Shown here in pieces: positions 6,401 to 11,443 of a stretch of DNA of 11,443 nucleotides. The stretch's first letter is position 1; each line of letters starts with the position of its first letter. Source of the stretch: Lentisphaerota bacterium (GTDB lineage Bacteria; Verrucomicrobiota; Kiritimatiellia; RFP12; UBA1067); assembly GCA_015061765.1 (NCBI GenBank), contig SUVZ01000090.1:1-11443 (forward strand), in the 5' to 3' direction. Position numbers and translations under genes: made by a program. The notes below the pieces were generated by a model that was not told the DNA's origin, did no database searches, and worked only from the letters and a program-made list of their open reading frames with translations.

Positions 6401-7764
6401 TCCGACGCCTTCCAGGCCACCCCGTCCCGTATCGGGGTAATGGCGCAAACCACCATGCCGACCTCGAGCGTGAAATTCGGGAGCCGCACGACAAGCTCCG
6501 TTCGCGCCTCATCGTCGCGCACGATTCCCGTGAACACGCCATGTTCGGCATCGATTGACTTGACCTCCAGGAAAAAGGCCTTCAACCCGTCTTGCGTGCT
6601 GCGGGACGCAGCCATGGCCGTTCGATATGCGATCGCATCGCACCGCTCGCGGATTTCCTTCGGCATTGGCTCGCCGCAGAACTTCTCCGCAACGCGGCAG
6701 AGCGTCTTGAAAGTCTCGTTCACGTCAGAATCCGACACGACAAGATTCTCTGTCTTGTGGACTGCCGCGCTCAATCGGAAAAGGCGTGTGGCGCAACGCG
6801 TCAGATCGGCGTCATCCTTCAGCAGAAGTTCGGCCGCCGTTCCCAGTGAACGAACTTGCGTCTCCTTGAACTTGCGCTTGCGTTCACGGGACACAAGCCG
6901 ACGGAAGATGTCGCTCATGTCCGCAATCTTCTTGTGATTCGAATCGTCGCTTTCGTATGCCATCAGGATTGCGCCGTATTCGTCGCGGACGATTTTCGGA
7001 ACTTCGACGCGAACCTCCACCGGACGCTCGACGGTGACAACCTTCACTATGGGCGTCACAGGGCTTTTCATCGGAGCGGCACCGACTTTCGGCACCCCGC
7101 CAACCATGTGTGCCGAAGTCAACTTGAAGACATGGGCTATCAACTTCGACATTTCGATGGCAGTCAGCACCGCATCGCGTCCACCACACTGTCCGCTGAC
7201 GGCAGAAGCCAAGCCGCCCATCCGTCTTACCGAAAGCCATCTCCCGCACTCCGTCTCGAAACTTCCCTCGTCGACAACGGATTCACAGTCGGGGAAAAGC
7301 ACCATGCCTGAGACAAAGCGACGAAAATCAAACGGACGAACATGTCCCCGCAAATCCAAGTACTCTGCCTGATTTGAAGCAAGAAGCGCGATCATTTGAC
7401 GGCGGTAGTCGCAAAGCTGGCCGTATGGCGTCCGCCCCTCGCGTCCTCCGTGAACCTGGACATCCCCCTCGGCGGCGTGACATATCCACTGCCCGACGTC
7501 GCCGTACTCAATAGCGCCCTTGTAGTTCTTCAGGTCAATGACAATCAGGTTTTTTGGCTTGAGAACGGCAAGGTCTATCTCCGACGTGTACGGCTTCTCT
7601 CCTGGACGTCTCGGCGGATCACCTGGAATCCGAAAGTTGACGAGCACATTGCACTCCTCGTCGAGGTCCGCATACGCCTCTGACAACTTGGCGATAGCCT
7701 CGCCTGCCATCGCGTTTTCGTGAGAGTTGTCGTATTCGCTTCCAATCCAGATCTTCACGGACAT
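3481..7764 (-). CDS. NERD domain - Dna2/Cas4-like nuclease - SF1 (Upf1/Dna2-like) helicase fusion
   Basis: A 1427-residue multidomain protein. Residues 15-130 match NERD (nuclease-related) domains: E62-x-D64 in T-S-E-I-D-L-A-V-L, then V-I-D77-L-K79-N-Y-K-G, the D-x-K in place of the usual E-x-K. Residues about 395-465 resemble a small beta (OB-like) domain. Residues about 500-660 carry a PD-(D/E)XK core of Dna2/Cas4 type: R-A-D602, E617-L-K619-S-G and Q638-x-x-x-Y. The helicase spans about 960-1405: Walker A G-P-P-G-T-G-K-T (981-988), Walker B D-E-A-S-Q (1101-1105), G-D-D-K-Q-L-P-A-V (1135-1143), Q-F-R-M-H-P (1191-1196), E-R-Y-Q-G-G-E (1331-1337) and N-V-A-V-T-R-A-Q (1379-1386). It should translocate on and cut nucleic acid in an ATP-driven manner. 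Its ATG overlaps the stop of the upstream methyltransferase gene (TAATG), with AAAGGA 8 bases before, so the two are coupled. No Fe-S cysteine cluster is visible. A defence role is inferred. Confidence 0.93.
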   Translation of the reverse strand: MSVKIWIGSEYDNSHENAMAGEAIAKLSEAYADLDEECNVLVNFRIPGDPPRRPGEKPYTSEIDLAVLKPKNLIVIDLKNYKGAIEYGDVGQWICHAAEGDVQVHGGREGRTPYGQLCDYRRQMIALLASNQAEYLDLRGHVRPFDFRRFVSGMVLFPDCESVVDEGSFETECGRWLSVRRMGGLASAVSGQCGGRDAVLTAIEMSKLIAHVFKLTSAHMVGGVPKVGAAPMKSPVTPIVKVVTVERPVEVRVEVPKIVRDEYGAILMAYESDDSNHKKIADMSDIFRRLVSRERKRKFKETQVRSLGTAAELLLKDDADLTRCATRLFRLSAAVHKTENLVVSDSDVNETFKTLCRVAEKFCGEPMPKEIRERCDAIAYRTAMAASRSTQDGLKAFFLEVKSIDAEHGVFTGIVRDDEARTELVVRLPNFTLEVGMVVCAITPIRDGVAWKASEIVLEPDYLLSPQSIGRASVYANPGLYFWLDVVKDDPKDKYRISGTDGINMGGHLLLGNFANACLAERCAGGTKTERDLVIEFYRENAVEFTDANVGNGWFQQCVREENNISHVLNDTLPNEHGIRNRNWQIEAPLYSPQYGLSARADALSYAPDRTSVVVFELKSGKWDSFKGERPKEEHVCQPSFYGDILGFSAGLTRESVLPFLYYGKTIEANRFSPEKNGRLFLRPNTRNLSVGQQVRYFTSIRNAILAIDRLARSGELRSVIDGLRATDFRNPEWKLEGTMWLNYKKPELEALLAPFQDASELEKRYFYRMLQFAAEESFVARIGDAGAEIGRGGISMSWRLPVKKRQETGMRLSDLVRKPQSDDEDYLHRIVRLTFDTTRNRCNAGCSIRQGDGVGLYAEGPEANLTNSIVFSAAVEKLEAGTITLKLDDPQPAALFGFSPTSRFAVEASPMNGMGDYKALWHFLTGDARRRALVLNEKSPEVDSRAVLPVPLEEMERRYSGVSSWLGEAWRAKDWFLLWGPPGTGKTSHAMRALVDEAMAVPGRRVLLLAYTYKATDKICEMLEARIRERNGEMYMRIGKVQKCDPVFRSRIPEEMHLANRDAVRETLNNTRIIVSTVSTLGPSHAICGLVKHFDLAIVDEASQLLDAHVLPLFCAKRLDNQAGPLVDKFIFIGDDKQLPAVVQQSEITSRIEDQELVRHGFRDCRESFFARLKRIAGEDKNLCGMLDTQFRMHPMIADFCNEFFYDGKLKNGTAPRQMVGLPAAREGTTPFERYVLGTRLGFFPVEEGRRGGGKTSDAEARICMNIVKTLLAGANRPNTEDPNGAPVKYESKDIGIIVPFRNQIACVRNRIAEELGPEAEAAIVVDTVERYQGGERPVIIFSTVITSAEQADWISAKRYDDDDDGDELDVEIDRKLNVAVTRAQERFYLVGNERVLNNLRAYGELLRWISDRGGFCEYGAEEMMF

Positions 7765-9044
7765 TACTTCGTTCCTTTACTGATTGATTCAACGGCAGTC
7801 ACAACCGCCTCACCGAGACCATACACGCGGGCAATATCGGCGGCTCCACGTCCTTTATGGTCACGGGCAAAAACATCGCATCCGGACTCTGCCAATTCTT
7901 TCATCACATCAAGCCTTTCGTACTTCACCGCTATCAGATATGGAGTCATTCTTGTCCCGAATACGCCCAATTCAACATTCGCACCCGCCTTGACCAGCGA
8001 CCGCACGCACAACAGATTCCCGTGCTTTGCAGCAAAATAAAGCGCGGAGGCCCCCTTCTCGTTTCGATAGTCGACATCAACGCCAGCCTTGATAAGCGAC
8101 TCGAGTTCTTCAAGCATCCCAGCCGATGCATACATGAAGATATCTTCTGGATCAGGCGGCAGCAACGACGGCAGTTCTGTTGTAACTGGCATTGACTGTG
8201 GAGCAGTCCCCACCTCGGCAACCGGGGGCTCAATGATCGGCTGGACTTCAATCGGGCTGAGCGCATACGCAAATCCATAGCATTTGCAGTAAGCGTAAGG
8301 CCAATATTTCCAATTTCCATAAATCCGACCTGTACCGCTATTCGGATAGACATGCAACAGCTGGGGTCGTTCGAAACTCTTCAGAAAATCCAGCAACTGC
8401 GGCGGCGAGGATCGTTTCGTCACCATGTCGGGTCCAACGCTCAACACATAACTGCGCCGCCCGCCGCGCATTTTCTCGACTGTTTCCCGAATGCCCTCGA
8501 TGTCGAGTCCGACGACATCAAGGATGTTCGAGAAGAGATGCAATACCGGCACGCCCTCAGGAAGATCCTCACAAAGTGAATCCATTCCTTTGCGGTCCCA
8601 TTCAAGCGCCAGCACGTCACAAGATGAGGGCAACTGATACTTGTTGACGATTCCCAACGCTCGATTCAATGCGGGTTTCACCAGTTCAATCAGTCGAACA
8701 GCACATATCTCAACCTGATAACTCCGTGAGCGAAGATAATCTAGCGTAACCGCAGACGCGACACCCTGACCACATCCCCAGTCAACCAGAATCAATCCAG
8801 TATCAACACATTCTTGAAATGGAATAGACGGCAGGAATTCCATCAACTTCGCTCGATGAATCTCCCCAAATGCAACAAGATAATCATTCAATTCGAATTC
8901 GCTGTTGAACAGGCGAATCCCGCCAGACACACGTGCTTTGGCTGTCGGCAACTGATCAGGAGGAATCAACGCCGCCGCCGTTCCGATGATCTTATCAAAA
9001 CTGATCACATCCAGACTGGAAATTCTGTCACAAAACTCAGACAT
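7764..9044 (-). CDS. Class I methyltransferase-like domain fused to ankyrin repeats
   Basis: A 426-residue cytoplasmic protein. Residues about 80-240 form a Rossmann-type domain with the SAM-binding motif I at 86-95 (V-D-W-G-C-G-Q-G-V-A) and a later L-H-L-F-S-N-I-L-D strand at 168-176 where methyltransferases close the cofactor site. I see no N-P-P-Y/D-P-P-Y DNA-amino-methyltransferase motif, so target (DNA, RNA, protein or small molecule) is open and catalysis unproven. Residues 264-300 are a Pro-rich linker. Residues about 300-410 carry three to four ankyrin repeats (for example G-A-S-A-L-Y-F-A-A-K-H-G-N), which normally bind protein partners. The start at 9044 has AAGGA 7 bases upstream. 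It begins 20 bases after the DUF1848 gene and shares one base with the helicase gene, so equal production and a joint function are likely. Confidence 0.85.
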   Translation of the reverse strand: MSEFCDRISSLDVISFDKIIGTAAALIPPDQLPTAKARVSGGIRLFNSEFELNDYLVAFGEIHRAKLMEFLPSIPFQECVDTGLILVDWGCGQGVASAVTLDYLRSRSYQVEICAVRLIELVKPALNRALGIVNKYQLPSSCDVLALEWDRKGMDSLCEDLPEGVPVLHLFSNILDVVGLDIEGIRETVEKMRGGRRSYVLSVGPDMVTKRSSPPQLLDFLKSFERPQLLHVYPNSGTGRIYGNWKYWPYAYCKCYGFAYALSPIEVQPIIEPPVAEVGTAPQSMPVTTELPSLLPPDPEDIFMYASAGMLEELESLIKAGVDVDYRNEKGASALYFAAKHGNLLCVRSLVKAGANVELGVFGTRMTPYLIAVKYERLDVMKELAESGCDVFARDHKGRGAADIARVYGLGEAVVTAVESISKGTK

Positions 9045-9064
9045 CGTTCATCCTTACCCGTATC

Positions 9065-10138
9065 TCACTTCCCCGTTATCGTCGCTGCGTGTGGGCAGAT
9101 GCAGTGGCGTTTCCAGTTTGCAAGTGCCGTTACGTTGTTCGTGTTCGCGTAGCAGTAGTGGCACAGGTGCGGACAGGTGTTGTATTCGCCGATATCCTTC
9201 GACATGATGCAACCGCATGCTTCACGCTGGCCTTTATCTTTATGCTTCGTATGAACATCATCCGCGACTACCCAGCGATCTAAACGCTCTTCCTCTGTTG
9301 AAGCGAACATATCGCCTTGAACAAACTTCGCGCCGATAAACTTCATCAGTTTAGCGTCATTATGAAAGCACTTGGCGATAAGCCTATCATCAATGCAGCG
9401 GTTATGCTCAACGCCGAAGCGTTCTAGATCTTTTATCTCGCCGCACGTTCCCGCCTTAATCCCCCAACCTTTCGCAAGTTCACCGATGCGAGCGGCGATT
9501 TCTTCCATTTCGCCCTCATTAAATTCACGCGCCTTAATCCCGCCGCGCTCAAGATTCGCCGCTACCTTGCGATACGCGGCAATATCAATAAAGCTGAAAA
9601 CAAAGCGCGAAGTAAAAGGAGCGATCTTGTCTCCAACGCGCTCAATCTTTTCAAGAAGCTTTTCTACCGTAAGCGTATCCGAAAGAATAAGCGGGTCAAA
9701 CCGCCAGATTACACGATCACGCCCAATCCTCTGAGATAACGCCTTAAATGTCTCGATGCGCTCTTCAAGACGCGGCACTCGTGGCTCAATCTTTTCCGCA
9801 TCATAATCATTCATCGTAAACTGAAAGTAATAATTCGCTTTTCTCGCATCAAGAATATCAAGCGGCGACTCTTTTCGCCCCAGCATTGGCTTCAACATCG
9901 GGGCCGGGTTTTTAGACCAAAATACGAATAGCCGCGCCGCTGAAAGCGATACATAAAGAGGAACTCCGTTAAACGGATTAAACCACTTCACATACCCCGC
10001 TTCGAGCCGCTCAATAAACCAATCTGAATAAAACGCCGACACATCAGTCGAACGGCTCGCCGATACGATAATCGGCCTCTGGGCGGCAACCTTCGTACCG
10101 TCTTTGAGCGTAATCTCATCTTTCATCCACGCAGCCAT
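9065..10138 (-). CDS. DUF1848 family protein, putative radical-SAM-like enzyme
   Basis: A 357-residue protein with clear DUF1848 marks: I-V-S-A-S-R-S-T-D near residue 25, W-F-N-P-F-N at 52-57, F-W-S-K-N-P-A-P at 74-81, Y-F-Q-F-T at 104-108, V-I-W-R-F-D-P at 143-149, and the C-terminal cysteine block C308-x-C310 ... C322-P-H-L-C326-H-Y-C329-Y-A-N. The C-x3-C-x2-C spacing is that of a [4Fe-4S] radical-SAM centre, here unusually near the C-terminus, as in the family generally. Reaction unknown. Start is uncertain: the ATG at 10138 has AGGTG 9 bases upstream; a GTG at 10150, four codons earlier, overlaps the stop of the 24-codon frame as GTGA and would suit translational coupling. It ends 20 bases before the methyltransferase gene. 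Confidence 0.9.
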   Translation of the reverse strand: MAAWMKDEITLKDGTKVAAQRPIIVSASRSTDVSAFYSDWFIERLEAGYVKWFNPFNGVPLYVSLSAARLFVFWSKNPAPMLKPMLGRKESPLDILDARKANYYFQFTMNDYDAEKIEPRVPRLEERIETFKALSQRIGRDRVIWRFDPLILSDTLTVEKLLEKIERVGDKIAPFTSRFVFSFIDIAAYRKVAANLERGGIKAREFNEGEMEEIAARIGELAKGWGIKAGTCGEIKDLERFGVEHNRCIDDRLIAKCFHNDAKLMKFIGAKFVQGDMFASTEEERLDRWVVADDVHTKHKDKGQREACGCIMSKDIGEYNTCPHLCHYCYANTNNVTALANWKRHCICPHAATITGK

Positions 10139-10146
10139 CTTCACCT

Positions 10147-10221
10147 TCACCTACAAAACTCCGTCATCACCGCCGGAGATGTACCCATGCCAAGGACAAG
10201 AACTATCTTTTTATCATTCAT
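10147..10221 (-). pseudogene. 24-codon remnant resembling the N-terminus of a CARF-type CRISPR-associated protein
   Basis: Reading from an ATG at 10221 gives M-N-D-K-K, then a hydrophobic strand I-V-L-V-L, then G-M-G-T-S-P-A-V-M-T-E, then TGA at 10149-10147. A hydrophobic first strand followed by G-x-S-P-x-V-x-T-E is the hallmark start of CARF (CRISPR-associated Rossmann fold) proteins and related CRISPR-associated families such as NE0113/Csx1-like. The frame stops just where the strand-turn motif ends, so no folded domain remains. A GGGTGA-like ribosome site precedes it. It lies between the AlbA_2 gene (16 bases away) and DUF1848, whose possible GTG start overlaps its stop. It may instead be a leader peptide or chance; a 24-residue match is short. 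Confidence 0.4.
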
Positions 10222-10236
10222 ATTACATCACCCGCA

Positions 10237-11443
10237 TCACTTAGCAAAGTAGCCGCCGTTCTTGGGCGCACCACGAAATTCTATCTTGCCATCTGCTTTC
10301 AGAATCCTGAGTGACCTGGAAACCGTCGATAGGCTTTTATTCACAAGCTGCGCAAGTTCTTCAGAACGCACTCCGGGATTATTCTCTACCAACAGCAACA
10401 CCTCAGCAACAATTTTTACTCTATCATTTACTCTGTCATTTACTCTGTCATTTACTCTGTCATTTACTCTGTCATCTTTTTTCGACACCACGCTTCCTTT
10501 TGCCTTTGAGACAGCTTTCGCGCCGGTTTTTAAGGTAGCAACAGCCTCATTTTGCGGTCGCATGATCGTAAGTTTGACGCCTCCACAAAAAGCTTCGATT
10601 TTCGGAGCCGGAAGGTTCGCTTCCGCCAACGCATCACGAATCTTGTCTATTCCACGTCCCCATGATTCAATGAAACCTGCACGATAAAACACTGCTGCAA
10701 TGTTCTTATTCCGAGGACGCGAGGAATGAACCCCCATCAAGGTTTTGACCGTATATCCATCAGGCAGATTACCTTCGTTCCACAAGACAATCCGGTCATC
10801 GTATACTTTCAGCTGGATATGCACACCGGTATAATCTTTGTGAATGATGCTGTTGAAGATTGCTTCACGAAGCGCCGATTCGGGAATCTCCAACTGTTCT
10901 ATGCGCTGCAATCCCTCATAATGAATGGGAGAAGTAAGATATTTTGCCTTCAATATATCCATGACCCTATCAGTCATCTGAAGGATGTTCCCCTCGACCG
11001 AATCCTGAATAATAAGATCAGATTCACGCCGCCCGAAGCGCCCGATTCTGAACTCCACACAAGGGAAAAACTTGAGCGGTCTTTTACCGAAAAGCAAAAG
11101 CGCGGCATTTTTGAGTCCACCGGCGCTATCTATCAAACCGAGAGACTCCAACACCTGTTCAACTTTCGTACTGTTCGTTTTAACATCTATGCGATGTGCA
11201 AGCTTTGCTTTTTCAATGAAGTAGCGGATAGCGGTGCGGTCAATATCCTTTAAAGTCGCATAATCATTTTTGATGTCATCCCAGGAACGTCCAAGCTTCT
11301 TCAAAATGAATTGCTGTAGCGCAACACCCGTCAACTCTTGTTTGGTCGTGCCGGAACGGTAATAGCAAACGCCATGATAAAGTATCGGAACAGAACTGGG
11401 CGAAACAACAATCTCAATAATCTCAACACCTTTTTTATCAACC
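10237..11443 (-). CDS. AlbA_2/Schlafen-type ATP-binding protein (RecG-like) with C-terminal winged helix, 5' end beyond the window
   Basis: The frame stays open to base 11443, so the N-terminus is missing; 401 residues are visible, numbered here from the first full codon. Residues 1-45 are the end of an AlbA_2 putative DNA-binding domain, with the typical Y-Y-R-S-G-T-T near 27-33. Residues about 185-300 form a HATPase_c_4 (GHKL-like) domain: N-box E193-x-x-x-N197-x-x-x-H201-K-D-Y and E-S-W-G-R-G-I-D-K-I at 259-268. A Lys/Ala/Ser linker contains D-R-V-N repeated five times. Residues 353-401 are a winged helix with a recognition helix S-L-S-T-V-S-R-S-L. This composition fits an ATP-responsive DNA-binding regulator; proteins of this group are often labelled RecG-like although they lack helicase motifs. 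As the first visible gene it may control those that follow, which is inference. Confidence 0.88.
   Translation of the reverse strand, partial: VDKKGVEIIEIVVSPSSVPILYHGVCYYRSGTTKQELTGVALQQFILKKLGRSWDDIKNDYATLKDIDRTAIRYFIEKAKLAHRIDVKTNSTKVEQVLESLGLIDSAGGLKNAALLLFGKRPLKFFPCVEFRIGRFGRRESDLIIQDSVEGNILQMTDRVMDILKAKYLTSPIHYEGLQRIEQLEIPESALREAIFNSIIHKDYTGVHIQLKVYDDRIVLWNEGNLPDGYTVKTLMGVHSSRPRNKNIAAVFYRAGFIESWGRGIDKIRDALAEANLPAPKIEAFCGGVKLTIMRPQNEAVATLKTGAKAVSKAKGSVVSKKDDRVNDRVNDRVNDRVNDRVKIVAEVLLLVENNPGVRSEELAQLVNKSLSTVSRSLRILKADGKIEFRGAPKNGGYFAK
10418..10477 (-). repeat. 12-bp in-frame tandem repeat, five units, encoding D-R-V-N repeats
   Basis: Plus-strand unit ACTCTGTCATTT occurs at 10418, 10430, 10442, 10454 and 10466. 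The middle three are identical; the first and last each have one substitution. The unit is a multiple of three, so gain or loss of units only changes the length of the linker between the ATPase and winged-helix domains. It is prone to slippage and may set linker length variation between strains. Confidence 0.95.

Noticed and set aside
7764..9044. Methyltransferase as a restriction-modification DNA methylase
   Set aside because: Only the SAM-binding motif is visible; the characteristic catalytic motifs of adenine or cytosine DNA methyltransferases are not seen, so the substrate is left open.
9065..10150. DUF1848 protein as spore photoproduct lyase or a standard radical-SAM enzyme
   Set aside because: The cysteine motif is C-terminal and the surrounding motifs match DUF1848; no specific enzymatic name can be supported.
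10418..10477. Tandem repeat considered as a CRISPR array
   Set aside because: Units are 12 bp, contiguous, without spacers and in frame within a gene.
10726..11253. Plus-strand open frame of 175 codons opposite the AlbA_2 gene
   Set aside because: It is fully antisense to a clearly conserved coding region and shows no domain signature.
11332..11334. TTG at 11334 as the start of the ATP-binding protein gene
   Set aside because: The frame remains open to 11443 and the upstream residues match the AlbA_2 domain, so the true start lies outside the window.

Overview
All supportable genes in this window lie on the minus strand, so transcription runs from the right edge (11443) to the left edge (1). 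The genes are tightly packed: junctions overlap by 1 to 4 bases or have gaps of about 15 to 60 bases. I found no promoter or clear terminator inside, so much of the window could be one long transcript, or several serial accessory transcripts. Most ribosome sites are AAGGA/GGAG-like, which indicates a bacterium. GC content is moderate overall but patchy, from about 42% to 67% in single 60-base lines that I counted. The taxon cannot be fixed from the sequence. REP-like GTAGG hairpins together with this gene repertoire would suit a gut bacterium of the Verrucomicrobiota/Kiritimatiellota/Lentisphaerota type, but that is a weak guess.

Layout in the direction of transcription. (1) 11443-10237: an ATP-binding AlbA_2/Schlafen-type, RecG-like protein with a C-terminal winged helix, cut by the window edge and carrying a 5-unit, 12-bp tandem repeat. 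(2) 10221-10147: a 24-codon reading frame that looks like the extreme N-terminus of a CARF-type CRISPR-associated sensor protein, ending where the next gene begins. (3) 10138-9065: a DUF1848 protein with a C-terminal radical-SAM-like cysteine cluster. (4) 9044-7764: a methyltransferase-like domain fused to ankyrin repeats. (5) 7764-3481: a 1427-residue protein with a NERD nuclease-like domain, a Dna2/Cas4-like PD-(D/E)XK domain and an SF1 (Upf1/Dna2-like) helicase. It overlaps gene 4 by one base. (6) 3422-2766: an unrecognised 218-residue protein. (7) 2708-1: an array of ADP-ribosylglycohydrolase (ARH/DraG) sequences, namely a complete gene, a lipoprotein gene, a C-terminal ARH fragment, and the start of another ARH gene running off the left edge.

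The most interesting unit is the translationally coupled pair, methyltransferase-ankyrin plus NERD-nuclease-helicase. It sits among an AlbA_2 ATPase, a possible CARF-gene remnant, a putative radical-SAM enzyme and ADP-ribosyl hydrolases. This is the architecture expected of a defence-island system acting on foreign nucleic acid, though nothing in the sequence proves that. The ARH part shows recent duplication, with 99 identical bases followed by mostly synonymous differences, and decay. The helicase gene shows a compositional switch at its nuclease domain that suggests domain exchange.
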